From Globisporangium splendens (lineage: Eukaryota; Oomycota; Peronosporomycetes; Pythiales; Pythiaceae): a stretch of DNA of 64,000 nt. The stretch lies in NCBI GenBank assembly GCA_006386115.1, contig VFIW01000006.1, positions 248,001 through 312,000 on the forward strand, read 5' to 3'. Positions 10,880 to 22,628 of the stretch are shown in pieces (position 1 is the stretch's first letter; each line of letters opens with the position of its first letter). Under the pieces are notes generated by a model that worked only from the letters and a program-made list of their open reading frames with translations, did no database searches and had not been told where the DNA came from. Made by a program: the position numbers and the translations under genes.

Positions 10880-13030
10880 TTAGGTGGACACGTCGACTCC
10901 ATGGAGCAGGTGCTGGTACTTGGTCAAGTACTTTAGGATCACGCCGTTCGTCCAGCCAAAGCCGAACTGCGGAATATACTCGCCGCCGTTGCCAATACCA
11001 CCGAGCTCCGTCGCGTTGTACTTCTCAAACATGAGCCCAGTGCGCTGCCAGGCTGTAAATCCAGCCTTCACCCACATGCGCATCAAGTCTGTCGCCAACG
11101 CCACAGACTCCTTCGTGTTGAGTGCCAGCAAGCCTTCGATGATGATATCTTGCTCTGGCGGCCACGCATTTGGAGCATCCCATTGCTGGCCAGTAACTTT
11201 CGTCGTGGTCTGGATGCCGCCCACCTGGATCAGTCCAGAGCTCTTCAACGACGCAATGACGCTTGCGACTCTCTCCTTGCCAGCATCGCTGCTGACGTCC
11301 ACAAGACCACTTCGACCCGCCCAAAGTGGCGAATAGTCCGCGACCGAGACAATCGACGAGTGCGTCTTCGTGTCGAGCAGGAAATCACGCCACGACTGAT
11401 GCAAGTCGCTCCAGAGAATCGAGTTCATGGCCTCAGCACGCTTCGCAGCAGCGTCTTTGAAGAACGCCGCAGCCTTGTCGTTGCCCAGCAGCGCATTGAA
11501 GTGCGCGAGGTTGTGCTCAACACGGTACAACTTCACGTTCAAGTCCACCGGGATCACGTTGGACGTGTCGATCGTGCGAAGCGTGTGCTCGTCCTTGAGC
11601 CATCGGCTCGAAAAGTCCCATCCGCTCTCTGCAGCGGCGATGATCTCGTTGTAAAACACCTCCTTATTGGCTCGGATTTCTGGCGTATCATGGAGTCTCT
11701 TTGGGTCCGCGAACGCAGTGTCGGCGTCCTGGAAATCCTCGCGGTACGACTCGGGACGAGGCGCATCAGCGTGGGCCACATATCGGTTGAGAATATATGG
11801 TCCCTTCTTAACGGAGTCCGCATTAGCAGGCACTTCCACCTTGACGGCATGGCCCGAGGGACCTGTTTGCATCCAATAGGCGTACTCCTTCTCGAGAATT
11901 GGGACCACAGCTTGAAGGTATTCCAAGTCGTAGTTGGAAGCATCACCAATTCCTGGCTCCGACGAGAATGCAGCAACACTGTCATTGTCCTTCATTGCGA
12001 CCAAACGCACCATGTCCGAAAGTATAGGTGGCTGGGAACGCGTGAGGTAGTAGATGCGACCACCGTTCGGCACAAAACCGAACTCAGCCACGTACTCAAG
12101 CAGGTTGTTCACAACACCACGTGCCGTCTGCTTCATGTTGCTCACCAGCAAGCCCTCGACGATCCAGAACGAGTCCCAGTAGTAGCTCTCGCGGAAGCGT
12201 CCGCCAGGCACGACCAGCACGTTCTGCGTGCGCTGCAATTGCAGATGATCCACAGGTCGTGCGTGCAAGAACGAGCTTTGCACGTCTGGGTTCGGGACGC
12301 GACCGAGGATCTTCCAGAGTTTGTGGAGCTGGAACGCCCACTCTCGAAGCGCTGAGCTCTCAATGGCCGCAATCGCCGGCGGCACTTGGGCTTCTTGGTA
12401 GTCCAATGGGACCACAGGTGTCATATCGGCGCCGGGTTCGTCAAAGTGCTTGTCCAAAAACTCTCGGAGCTTAACGATGCGGTCCTTCTGCTCCATGAGC
12501 ATCCACCCGGGTCCCTGGTTCTTGATGTACGCGTCGTACTCGTACAGAATCGTCGCGGGGTTGCTCGTGGCCTTGATCGGCATGTCCACAAAGTGCTTGC
12601 TGTCGGCGAACACGTGGTTCATCTGGATGTCGTGGAGCAGCGGACCGGAGCAGAAGATCGAGAGCAGCTCTTCGTGGTCCGAGCGTTGGGGGCGCGACTC
12701 CAGCACGGCTGACGATGCCGCAGTGGCGATGGACTGCGGCAGCACGACACGGAAGCTGCTGCGCGCAGTCGTCGCCGCGAGCGTGTGCGCCGCGAGCGTC
12801 GCGGAAGTCAGGACGGTCGCCATGCCCACGATGGCCACGAGCACGAGCACGAAGAGGCGCTGGAGCGAGAACGAAGACGACGGAGAAGGAGCGACTGCGG
12901 CCTGGGGCGCGGGACGGGAACTGCGCGTCGCCGAGGCGCTCGGCGCCGTGCTCGGACCGACGGCAACGAGGCCACGACCGAGGCCACTGCTCGGAGCGCA
13001 CGGCAGAGCCACTCGAGCCGTTACGTCCAT
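10880..13030 (-). CDS. Trehalase (GH37), copy 2, type II membrane-anchored
   Basis: Single exon, 716 aa, ATG at 13030 and TAA at 10880-10882. The catalytic domain is strongly similar to copy 1 and keeps PGGRFRESYYWDSFW, QWDAPNAWPP, the AAESGWDFSSRW Asp and the EKYN Glu. Unlike copy 1 it begins with a Pro/Ser/Ala-rich cytosolic stretch of about 55 residues, then one hydrophobic helix (LFVLVLVAIVGMATVL). That predicts a type II anchor with the enzyme facing the lumen or outside, suited to hydrolysing external trehalose, while copy 1 would act inside. The pair arose by tandem duplication; the split of location is inference from the N-termini. Confidence 0.95.
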   Translation of the reverse strand: MDVTARVALPCAPSSGLGRGLVAVGPSTAPSASATRSSRPAPQAAVAPSPSSSFSLQRLFVLVLVAIVGMATVLTSATLAAHTLAATTARSSFRVVLPQSIATAASSAVLESRPQRSDHEELLSIFCSGPLLHDIQMNHVFADSKHFVDMPIKATSNPATILYEYDAYIKNQGPGWMLMEQKDRIVKLREFLDKHFDEPGADMTPVVPLDYQEAQVPPAIAAIESSALREWAFQLHKLWKILGRVPNPDVQSSFLHARPVDHLQLQRTQNVLVVPGGRFRESYYWDSFWIVEGLLVSNMKQTARGVVNNLLEYVAEFGFVPNGGRIYYLTRSQPPILSDMVRLVAMKDNDSVAAFSSEPGIGDASNYDLEYLQAVVPILEKEYAYWMQTGPSGHAVKVEVPANADSVKKGPYILNRYVAHADAPRPESYREDFQDADTAFADPKRLHDTPEIRANKEVFYNEIIAAAESGWDFSSRWLKDEHTLRTIDTSNVIPVDLNVKLYRVEHNLAHFNALLGNDKAAAFFKDAAAKRAEAMNSILWSDLHQSWRDFLLDTKTHSSIVSVADYSPLWAGRSGLVDVSSDAGKERVASVIASLKSSGLIQVGGIQTTTKVTGQQWDAPNAWPPEQDIIIEGLLALNTKESVALATDLMRMWVKAGFTAWQRTGLMFEKYNATELGGIGNGGEYIPQFGFGWTNGVILKYLTKYQHLLHGVDVST

Positions 13031-14917
13031 TTTCGTGAATATTTTCGCGCGTCTGATTTGTCACGTGCTGTGCAAGTTCTCGCGTGGCCTGTGCTTGCGC
13101 GCATGCACTTGTTTTTTGTATGGCGACGAGGAAAACCGCAAAAAAAGGGGGAAGTGCCTCGCTGGACGGATGAAAAGGATATTTGTGATACCGGTACGCG
13201 GATCTGACTCCTCGGTACGATACCGGTACTCACTGCAGGTCTTCAACGTCCGAGGGGGTACTATTTCTGTTTCTTTTGCTTTTTGTGATCTTTTTTCCGC
13301 TATTGGGATTGCGCGACACCTGGAAGAATGCGAAGTGGTGGTGGTTCGCCACTGTTTGTAATAATAGACACGAGAGAGAGAGAGAGAGAGAGAGACCTTC
13401 GCGATATGGAAACTGGGTTCTCAACTTCAACAACGTATTGCATGCTGAGCCCAAGTGAGTTGGATTTTTTTGATGGCTGCTGGATGGCTGCGCGAGTGAG
13501 TGAGTGAGTGTTTGCGAGTGGGAACTACGAAACAGCATAACCTGAGGGAGTGCATGGGACACTGTGGCGCAAACAAAGCAGGGGGAAGGAAGGCTGCCAA
13601 GAGTCATGCCAGCACACATGAGCAACTCAGATGACTCGCAGCTTCATTTCCTGCTGGAAGGTGAGTCAATGGTGATGTGCGCTGGTGTGTGCGTGTGTGT
13701 GCGAGCGTGCCAAATTGTAAATGCCTGCGCTTCTCGTCGAGATCGGCTGTCTTGTTTCTCAATCGCGATCTCTCTCGCTGGACGACGGGGTGGTTCGGTG
13801 CGCACATCTTCTATTAAATATCGTCGCGTTGAGAGCTCCCACAACCAGACAAAGATCGTTGTTGAAGAGGAGGATGGATGGCATTACGCCATCCGCGTGA
13901 CTCTCGGCTCTCGACGCGCGCTGTGGAGCACCGGACCGTCTCCCAAATGTCAATGCGTGCTCTAAGAATGACCAACCTTACCCAGTGGAGGCGTGCCGTG
14001 TTCACACTGATTGCAGATGACACCAAGGCTCTGGCCACGTTCGCAGCTCCAGTGACTCTCTCCAGACTCCAAATTTTCGATTGGACGCAGTGGAAGCTCT
14101 CGCAAATGTGTTGATCCTGGAATGGCATTCCCTGATCCAGTAGATGCATTGCGCTGAGCAGCAAGCGAGAGAAATGAGCTAGGCATCTGCACTGGTGCAT
14201 TAAAACGCAGCGCTCCTTGGAGAATGAAGCCGCTCGAACTGTTCGACGTGGAGTCCGCTGGCCACAATCTCTCAGCAGCTGGTGATCACATCCTAGCAAG
14301 GGCCACTGCGCGCACCGAATCGGAAATCCAGTCTGCCCAAACAGCACTTTTGTGATCGAGTGCCGATCGCAGTCGATCACGTCTGCTGCGACAAGGTAAA
14401 GGTCGGCGCGCCTGAGATAGCGATGCGGAATGATTCCACCGTGGACACAAGACCCAGGTCAGTACTGACTACAGCACTCAGTCAGTCTTGGCTCAACAAG
14501 CATCCATCCCAGGATACCATGCGTCATAGAGTGCGTTGCACCCGTTCGTTTGGATCCATTTGGAGCTGTAGAGGAGACCACAGAGTCAGAAGATAGGTTG
14601 AGCTCGCGTGCAGAAAAAAGACGGGACCCTTGCCACCAAGAGCTACAAAGCGATAGATGTCCATTGTAGGTTAATACAAGATGCTTGCGGATGTCCAAGA
14701 CCGGCTATTTCGATGGGCAGCAAGGGAAAAGTGGACACTGGTCTCCTTTGGTCCGTGCGAGACCACACGAATGCGAGCTCCATCTCACTCAGCTCAATCA
14801 TTATTCAACTTGCCGTGCCAGTCTCAACAGCGACGCAAGCTTACCTACCAGCCCTGCACCACGTAGTAGGCCGTGCTCTTCCCAACGAGCAAAAGCAGCA
14901 ACAAACTCAACTCAAGT
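13031..14917. other. Long intergenic region
   Basis: Holds the promoter of trehalase copy 2, a (GA)n microsatellite at 13372-13395 and the promoter of the mucin-like gene. A minus-strand frame at about 13962-14267 has a protein-like composition but no supporting start, splice or family, so it is not called as a gene. Confidence 0.45.
13372..13395. repeat. (GA)n microsatellite
   Basis: About 12 GA dinucleotide units in an intergenic stretch roughly 340 bp upstream of trehalase copy 2. Confidence 0.9.
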
Positions 14918-17362
14918 ATGAAGCTTGCTCGTATTGTCATGCACATTGCGGTGGTCGCGGTTGCGATCGGAGCCGCCGTGACCCCAGCCGAGGCGGAAGC
15001 ACAAGGTGGGTACTCTCAAGTCTCCCAGGTTTCTCAGGTCTCGACCACGTCTGTAACGAAATCTTCGGCCAACTCTGCGACTCCGTGCCCTCCAAGCGCT
15101 GGCAAGTCTAACACCAGCAACGGTTGGGGTTCGAGCACATCGACCTCGACCAGCAACAACGGTAAGACCAGCTCGTCGAACGACGCCAAGACTCCATGTC
15201 CTTCGTCGGCGACTCCTAGTACTGGGAATACTGGTGCCACCAACAACAGCAACGGTTGGGGTTCGAGCACGTCGTCCTCGAGCCAGCAACAACGGTAAGA
15301 CCAGCTCGTCGAATGACGCCAAGACGCCATGTCCTTCGTCGGCGACTCCTAGCACTGGGAAAACTGGTGCCACCAACAACAGCAACGGTTGGGGTTCGAG
15401 CACGTCGAGCACTGGCAAGTCTAACACAGCAACGGTTGGGGTTCGAGCACGTCGAGCAAAGTCTAACACCAGCAACGGTTGGGGTTCGAGCACGTCGAGC
15501 ACTGGCAAGTCTAACACCAGCAACGGTTGGGGTTCGAGCACATTGACCTCGACCAGCAACAACGGTAAGACCAGCTCGTCGAACGACGCCAAGACTCCAT
15601 GTCCTTCGTCGGCGACTCCTAGCACTGGGAATACTGGTGCCACTAACACAGCAACGGTTGGGGTTCGAGCACGTCGAGCACTGGCAAGTCTAACACCAGC
15701 AACGGTTGGGGTTCGAGCACGTCGAGCACTGGCAAGTCTAACACCAGCAACGGTTGGGGTTCGAGCACATCGACCTCGACCAGCAGCAATGGTAAGACCA
15801 GCTCGTCGAACGACGCCAAGACTCCATGTCCTTCGTCGGCAACTCCAAGCTCTGGCAAGTCCTCGAGCTCGACTACCTCAACCAGCAACAACGGTAAGAC
15901 GAGCTCGTCAGGCGATGCCAAGACTCCATGTCCAACATCCGCTACCCCTGTTGTCACTGCTGTTCCAGTGGTCAGCGTTTCCACTACTACTCCTGTGACT
16001 GAGGCTCCAACCACTACTCCAGTCACTGAGAGTCCTACTACCACTCCTGTGACGGATGGCTTGGCCACTGTGGCTCCAACGACTGATGATGAGGACGGCT
16101 CATCCAGCAGCGGTAGTACCGCGTTGACTTCAGCTCCAGCGACGTCAAACTCTGAAAGTGCTGCTCAGTACAGCCCAAGCAGCTCGAACACCGATTCAAC
16201 TGGCGGCAGCGCGACACCATCTGCATCTACTGTTGCCCCAACTCCAGCTCCTACTGTGCCCGTATCGAGTCAAAGTGGTTCCAGCACCAGTACTTCCTCT
16301 TCGACTGAGTCGACTTCTGAATCCACCACCAGCGAATCGAGTGCGTACACGTCTGGCAGTAGTACGTCTACGACCGAGACCGAGGTTTTGACGACTGCTC
16401 CAGTGACAGAAGCACCCACCCCAGCTCCAACTACTGTTGCTCCAGTGACAGAAGCACCCACTCCTGCTCCAACTACTGTTGCTCCAGTGACCGAAGCACC
16501 CACCCCTGCTCCAACTACTGTTGCTCCAGTGACCGAAGCACCCACCCCAGCTCCAACTACTGTTGCTCCAGCGACCGAAGCACCCACCCCAGCTCCAACT
16601 ACTGTTGCTCCAGCGACTGAGGCGCCCACCCCAGCTCCAACCCCAGCTTCTACTACTACTGCTCCGGTGACCGACACGCCAACTCCAGCTCCAACTACTA
16701 TTGCTCCGACCTCTGCTCCAGTGACTGAAGTGCCAACTCCAGCTCCAACTTCGGGAACCACTGCCAGCGGTAGCAGTGGAAATACCACGGGCTCTGCGTC
16801 AAAGACCCCTTGTCCAACGTCGTCTACTCCGGCAACCGCCTCGGGTCCTGTTATCGTAACTGCGCCACCAACAACGAGCACCTCTACGTCGTCGTCGGGT
16901 GGTGCCAAGACACCTTGCCCAACGCCCACGACCGCTTCTGGTTCAAACACGTCAAGTAACAACTCATCCGCCAAGACACCAAGCGTCACCGTTGCCGCGT
17001 CGTCGTCTTCCAAGACGTCTACTTCGACTTTCTCTATCAATGGAAACAATGGAAAGAGTAACAACTCGGCCAGCGTGACGCCATGTCCATCGTCGTCGGC
17101 TCCATCGACCGGTGCCTCGAACAACAACAACAGCAACAACAACAGCAACGGCGGTAAGAACAACGCCAGCGGCAACTTCAACTCGGCCAGCGTGACGCCA
17201 TGTCCATCGTCGTCGGCTCCATCGACCGGTGCCTCGAAGGTGTCGACTACTACTGTTACTGGGTTCAGCCAGTTGAACTCGAGCACCGATTCCAAGACGC
17301 CGTGCCCACCTTCGTCGTCGACCAAGCAGTCTGGCAACGCCGCCGTTCAAGCCGGATGGTAA
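14918..17362 (+). pseudogene. Secreted mucin-like Ser/Thr/Pro-rich protein, frameshifted in its tandem repeats
   Basis: ATG at 14918 opens a signal peptide (MKLARIVMHIAVVAVAIGA..TPAEA). The mature part has imperfect repeats built of SNGWGSSTS, NNGKTSSSN and DAKTPCPSSATPS. The same frame resumes near 15650 and stays open to TAG/TAA-less Pro/Thr-rich sequence ending at 17362; the total span is 815 codons. Between about 15281 and 15650 small indels relative to neighbouring repeat units (+1, -1, -5, -1) break the frame and bring in TAA at 15296-15298. Downstream are at least five 14-residue units of the type TVAPVTEAPTPAPT, then more KTPCP blocks. Heavy O-glycosylation and a cell-wall role are inferred. 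The KTPCP motif and the signal peptide style link it to the A-D genes to the right. Pseudogene, repeat misassembly, or splicing at the GTAAGA inside repeat units are all possible. Confidence 0.6.
16390..16660 (+). repeat. 42-bp tandem coding repeat (TVAPVTEAPTPAPT)
   Basis: Six near-perfect units each encode valine-alanine-proline, then [V/A]TEAPTPAPTT. Differences are mostly silent (gtgaca/gtgacc, cctgct/ccagct), which fits recent unit expansion inside the mucin-like gene. Confidence 0.85.
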
Positions 17363-17935
17363 GCGGAAGTGATGCACAGCCACTTGGATTACCGCTCGAG
17401 TGTCTCGTTCAAAGGAAGCTTGGAGGCATATCGACGAAATCGGCAAGACATTGCATATCTTTTGTTTCTTTTGTTTGTGCTTGTTTTGTGTATGTGTAAT
17501 GAATTCATGCTTGCCCATTTTAATACGTTGCGCTTGGTTTCTTGCTGTCAATATTCGCTGTGGACTTGCTGGCAGGCGATCGCTTTTGCCAGATCGTATT
17601 GTACAAAAAGAGAATCCCAGTGGTGCCAAATAGTGTCTACCAGCAGCTGAGAGCGTCTACCAAGAGCAAATCTGCAGTTGTATCAGTCCCCAGACGATTG
17701 CAAATTAAGAAATGACATCCAAAAGAAAATTCACTTTGCAAGCCGCATTGGATATACATTTATTGCATGGTGAGTCGTTTTCTCTCGGGTACAAGTCTTC
17801 AACATGCACATATACTCAAATACTCACGAGAACGATGCCACAGACATTTCACACATATACACCGTCAGGGAAACGAGTCTTCAAGATCTGACCATCTGCG
17901 CGGTACAAACAGGCAAGCCACACAGTCTAATGGAC
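17363..17935. other. Intergenic spacer, convergent genes
   Basis: A 573-bp spacer between the ends of the mucin-like gene and gene A. It should hold both 3' UTRs. Nothing else is seen. Confidence 0.5.
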
Positions 17936-19220
17936 TTAGTAGGATTGCTTGGCGTCGTTGCTATTGCCACCACCAGAAGCTGGGGTGACTGGCGTCACAG
18001 TTGGTGTGTCCGCCGCCGGTGGGCTCGACACCGAAGATGGAGGGTCCGTTGGTGGCGTGCCCTGACCAGGAGGGTTGTTGTTGCTGCTGCTGTCGGCCGG
18101 TGTGGTCGGGACTGGGGTCCCCGTGGTTGGCGCAGGCGTCGGAGCCTCAGTAGTTGGAGCCGCAGTGGTCGGGTCTGGCGTCGACGTCGCAGCTGGAGAC
18201 ACGGTAGTCGGAGCTTGAGTTGGAGCCGGAGCTGCACCATTAGACGAAGGTGTCTCTTGGACAGGACTGTCGGGGGTCGACGATGGCGTCGGGACGTCGG
18301 TCGATGGTGACGACGGAGGAGCTGGTGTGGTGGCCCCAGACGCTGGCGCTGGCGATGGTGCGTTGGTCTTATCGGTCGGAGAAGGAGTCGAAGCCGGAGC
18401 TGGCGAGTTGCCGGTGTTGCCGCTGGACGCTGGTGGTTCCGTGGTAACATCTGGGGTATCTGGCTTCGACGGCACTGACGGAACTGACGGCTCGGTTGGT
18501 GGTGGCGTCACGACCACACCACCCTTTGGAGGCTGGGCCGGCTGCGAGACCACTGGCGCTGGGTTGTTGCCACCACTGCCACTCGGTATTCCTGGCACCA
18601 CTGGAACAACCGGAACCACCGGAACTACTGGGACCTCTGGCACCGACGGCTGTGGCGCAGCGCTCGATGGACAAGGTGTCTTGGCAGGACCGTTGTTTCC
18701 CCCCGACGATGATGGAGGAGTCGCTGGCTGTTGTGGCGGGCTCGGGAACACGGGCACCGGGTTCTTGTTCCCGTTCGACGACGGCACGGATGGCATCGAC
18801 GGCACGGATGGCATCGATGGCTTCGATGGCATCGATGGGATGGACGGGTTGGACGGTGGCGTCCACTTGCTGCCGCCGGAGCCTGGCGCAGGGTTGTTGC
18901 CGGATGGCTTGGCAGCGCCTGGCGGACATGGCGTCTTGGCGGCGCCACCGAATCCGAATCCGAATCCGCCCGTGGCTGCTGGCTTCTGAGGCCACGACGG
19001 AGGGTTCTTGTTGCCGCTGTTCATGGGAGGCACGTTGCCGCCGAAACCCGTGGAAGGTTTGTTGTTGTTGGATGGCTTGGCACCACCGACACCACCCGGT
19101 GGGCAAGGCGTCTTGGCGGCTCCGTTACCAGGAGTCTTGCCACCGAAGCCGAAGCTACCAGTCGCAGGCTTGACCACGGCTGGCGGCTTGTAGCCACCCG
19201 CGCCATTGCCTCCCCATGGC

Positions 19221-19256
<36 letters not shown>

Positions 19257-19501
19257 CCACCGAAACCGAAGCCACCAGTGGCAGGCTTGGCGCCGCCTGG
19301 AGGACACGGCGTCGACTTGGCTCCCCAGCCACCGCCGCCCACAGCAGCGTTGCCACCCGACGGCTTGGTCATGGCGGCCCCCGACGACGGGTTCTGTGGA
19401 GGCGTGTACTGGTTGGGATTGCCAGCCTCGGTGGGTGCGACAAGCGCTCCCATGGCGACGGAGAGCACAGCCAAGTGGACGAGGACGCGAGCGAGGTTCA
19501 T
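17936..19501 (-). CDS. Gene A: secreted Pro/Thr/Asn-rich KTPCP-motif protein
   Basis: Single exon, 521 aa, ATG at 19501 and stop at 17936. Signal peptide MNLARVLVHLAVLSVAMGA..PTEA, then Gly/Asn-rich sequence with an N11 run near residue 80. Four TPCP sites occur (STPCPPGG, AKTPCPPGG, AKTPCPPGA, AKTPCPSS). A PSxPSMPS-type segment follows near 225-250, a VPVVPVVPVV strand near 305, and a Thr/Pro/Ser-rich C-terminal half (PAPTQAPTTVSP type). No GPI tail or membrane helix is seen, so it is probably secreted and heavily O-glycosylated, perhaps in the cell wall. It is 98-99% alike to B, C and D by eye. A TATAAAG-like box lies about 200 bp upstream on the coding strand. Confidence 0.85.
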
Positions 19502-21065
19502 GGTGATTCGGATGGAGGATAGTTGACTTGACTAGGTGAAGACTCGTCGGTTGGCTCGTGTATGGCGGGAGATGTGGACTTGGCGCGTCAAATTGGAGTG
19601 TGAGCTCAGACTGAAGCGTTTTCTCAAACTCGAAGAGCTACGAAAGCGCGGATGGGTGGACACTCGAACTGATCTCTTTGATCGTCAAAGAGCACCTCTT
19701 TATATGACACCGACGAACGGCTTAGTGGGTATAACCCCTATCCCATGTAGAAGTTGTGGGGATGACTTGTTGTCCGTATCCACAGCGCGTTAGTGGCCTG
19801 CTTGCCATCAGAGCCACTAGCTGGTGTCTTGTATTGTCCATCTTCAGGCTCGTCGGCCGTTGTGCACATAAAAAAGGTTATGTGTCGACTTAAGAACAAC
19901 AATGGCGCCGGAAGTGCAAAGACGCAGCATTGCAAGCGTCGACTTAGGGACAGCGAGCGATCAAAGGCGCGCGGGATGATGGCGCTGCTCAGTGAGGGCT
20001 GCTCTTGTCTGTGAAGTTTGTACTGACGGGTGTTCAAGGGAAGTAGCCGCAAAGCACAACAGCCGTGCGCCATCTGAGTGACCGTTTGTTGACTTGACTT
20101 GAAAAAATGCGGCAGCACAAGCTTCGCAGTATCTTTCCATCTGCAAGACCCCATCCAGCGATCTTGTTCGACCCCAACTTCTACCTGTGCCACATCAATT
20201 TTACTGCAACTTTCTTTTGTCGCGAAAGGTGCTAATATCTGCTTTTTACGGATTCCAACGCTCCCTGCTATTAATCCGTCTCGGCATGTTTATGGCATCG
20301 AGTAGGTCGAATGCTGCTGCCACTTTTCTGCAATGACGCTGACGAGACGGACGAATACCTGAGTCTATACTATGTGAAATCATCGTCTCGTGACCCTCAG
20401 CCAAAGTTGCTGGTCTTTCTGAATGGGTTTATTTCTTTCTTCAGCTATCTCCCGGTGCGAAATTGCGATCCTGAAGCACGACCCCATTGTGTCTAAAATC
20501 GCTCTGAAGCCAACACAGACACATTGTCGCGAGGCTGCACAATCGAGCGCCAACTCGTAAAGACGAGGCGATGATAGTCAGCAGCGCATTTCTACAACCT
20601 ATGTATTTTAAGTATTTGTTTCTAAAGCGTTGATAATAGTTATAAACATAGTTTTATATCTTGCAAATGGTTAACGCATATACCTACTACTCATTATCAG
20701 GGGGTTGAGCCACCAGCTGGTGTTTGTACCCATGAAGTACAGTCGGAACATATCCGCCATTTGGTCGCACACGAAATAATACAGGGAACCGAATGGAAAG
20801 TGATCCCACACACATACTGTACACGTCCATTACAAGCAAAAATTGTTTCTACGCGCGACAACATCAAGGGGGCGGCCTCAACAAGCGGAGACTCACGTCA
20901 CTCCGAGCAGATCTGTACCTCCAAAGTAGCTCTTCGAGTTTGAGAAAACGCTTCAGTCTGAGCTCACACTCCAATTTGACGCGCCAAGTCCACATCTCCC
21001 GCCATACACGAGCCAACCGACGAGTCTTCACCTAGTCAAGTCAACTATCCTCCATCCGAATCACC
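19502..21065. other. Divergent promoter region A/B (mirrored at 24980-26539)
   Basis: 1564 bp between the A and B starts. The first ~135 bp upstream of both ATGs are inverted copies of each other (from GAATCACC back to the AGCTCTTCGAG segment); further out they differ. So A and D keep one upstream promoter type and B and C another. The whole spacer is repeated in inverse orientation between C and D (1560 bp) with few differences. No coding exon is supported. Confidence 0.7.
19698..19705 (-). promoter_or_regulatory. TATA-like box upstream of gene A
   Basis: Coding-strand ATATAAAG about 197 bp upstream of the gene A ATG, within a block shared with gene D (AGAGGTGCTC follows). Genes B and C lack it because their homology to A/D stops about 135 bp from the ATG. 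Function is inferred from conservation only. Confidence 0.4.
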
Positions 21066-21310
21066 ATGAACCTCGCTCGCGTCCTCGTCCACTTGGCTGT
21101 GCTCTCCGTCGCCATGGGAGCGCTTGTCGCACCCACCGAGGCTGGCAATCCCAACCAGTACACGCCTCCACAGAACCCGTCGTCGGGGGCCGCCATGACC
21201 AAGCCGTCGGGTGGCAACGCTGCTGTGGGCGGCGGTGGCTGGGGAGCCAAGTCGACGCCGTGTCCTCCAGGCGGCGCCAAGCCTGCCACTGGTGGCTTCG
21301 GTTTCGGTGG

Positions 21311-21343
<33 letters not shown>

Positions 21344-22628
21344 GCCATGGGGAGGCAATGGCGCGGGTGGCTACAAGCCGCCAGCCGTGGTCAAGCCTGC
21401 GACTGGTAGCTTCGGCTTCGGTGGCAAGACTCCTGGTAACGGAGCCGCCAAGACGCCTTGCCCACCGGGTGGTGTCGGTGGTGTCAAGCCATCCAACAAC
21501 AACAAACCTTCCACGGGTTTCGGCGGCAACGTGCCTCCCATGAACAGCGGCAACAAGAACCCTCCGTCGTGGCCTCAGAAGCCAGCAGCCACGGGCGGAT
21601 TCGGATTCGGATTCGGTGGCGCCGCCAAGACGCCATGTCCGCCAGGCGCTGCCAAGCCATCCGGCAACAACCCTGCGCCAGGCTCCGGCGGCAGCAAGTG
21701 GACGCCACCGTCCAACCCGTCCATCCCATCGATGCCATCGAAGCCATCGATGCCATCCATGCCGTCGATGCCATCCGTGCCGTCGTCGAACGGGAACAAG
21801 AACCCGGTGCCCGTGTTCCCGAGCCCGCCACAACAGCCAGCGACTCCTCCATCATCGTCGGGGGGAAACAACGGTCCTGCCAAGACACCTTGTCCATCGA
21901 GCGCTGCGCCACAGCCGTCGGTGCCAGAGGTCCCAGTAGTTCCGGTGGTTCCGGTTGTTCCAGTGGTGCCAGGAATGCCGAGTGGCAGTGGTGGCAACAA
22001 CCCAGCGCCAGTGGTCTCGCAGCCGGCCCAGCCTCCAAAGGGTGGTGTGGTCGTGACGCCACCACCAACCGAGCCGTCAGTTCCGTCAGTGCCGTCGAAG
22101 CCAGATACCCCAGATGTTACCACGGAACCACCAGCGTCCAGCGGCAACACCGGCAACTCGCCAGCTCCGGCTTCGACTCCTTCTCCGACCGATAAGACCA
22201 ACGCACCATCGCCAGCGCCAGCGTCTGGGGCCACCACACCAGCTCCTCCGTCGTCACCATCGACCGACGTCCCGACGCCATCGTCGACCCCCGACAGTCC
22301 TGTCCAAGAGACACCTTCGTCTAATGGTGCAGCTCCGGCTCCAACTCAAGCTCCGACTACCGTGTCTCCAGCTGCGACGTCGACGCCAGACCCGACCACT
22401 GCGGCTCCAACTACTGAGGCTCCGACGCCTGCGCCAACCACGGGGACCCCAGTCCCGACCACACCGGCCGACAGCAGCAGCAACAACAACCCTCCTGGTC
22501 AGGGCACGCCACCAACGGACCCTCCATCTTCGGTGTCGAGCCCACCGGCGGCGGACACACCAACTGTGACGCCAGTCACCCCAGCTTCTGGTGGTGGCAA
22601 TAGCAACGACGCCAAGCAATCCTACTAA
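21066..22628 (+). CDS. Gene B: secreted Pro/Thr/Asn-rich KTPCP-motif protein
   Basis: Single exon, 520 aa, ATG at 21066 and TAA at 22626-22628. Same architecture as gene A: signal peptide, Gly/Asn-rich region (N10 run), four TPCP sites, PSMPS segment, Thr/Pro-rich tail. Differences from A include one fewer Asn, Val for Ala near residue 141 (GVGGVKP), PSMPSMPSMPS for PSMPSVPSMPS, and GMPSGS for GIPSGS. It diverges from A across a 1.56-kb spacer and converges with C. The region beyond about 135 bp upstream differs from that of A and D, so expression may differ. Confidence 0.85.

Noticed and set aside
11150..12355. 401-codon plus-strand frame opposite trehalase copy 2
   Set aside because: A shadow frame: a similar one lies opposite trehalase copy 1, as expected from homologous sense sequence.
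13962..14267. Minus-strand frame with protein-like composition (WPADSTSNSSSGF region)
   Set aside because: No plausible ATG context, no joining exons, no recognised family, and overlapping frames of similar length exist. It could be a relic, but nothing supports a gene.
15294..15300. GTAAGA in each mucin repeat as proof of splicing
   Set aside because: The motif arises from the Gly-Lys-Thr codons of the repeat and stays in frame in intact units. Without transcript data it cannot be called an intron.
18327..18989. Antisense frames in genes A-D resembling collagen-like Gly-x-x repeats (GTTGTTG, DGIDGTDGIDG)
   Set aside because: They are the reverse complement of Pro-rich codons (CCA/CCG gives TGG/CGG, and shifted reading gives Gly). 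They recur in all four copies only because the sense genes do, and lack signal peptide or splice support.
20100..20500. Small frames in the A/B spacer mirrored at 25550-25944
   Set aside because: Conservation is explained by the palindrome itself. Substitutions between the copies do not favour silent positions as far as can be judged, and no signal or domain is present.
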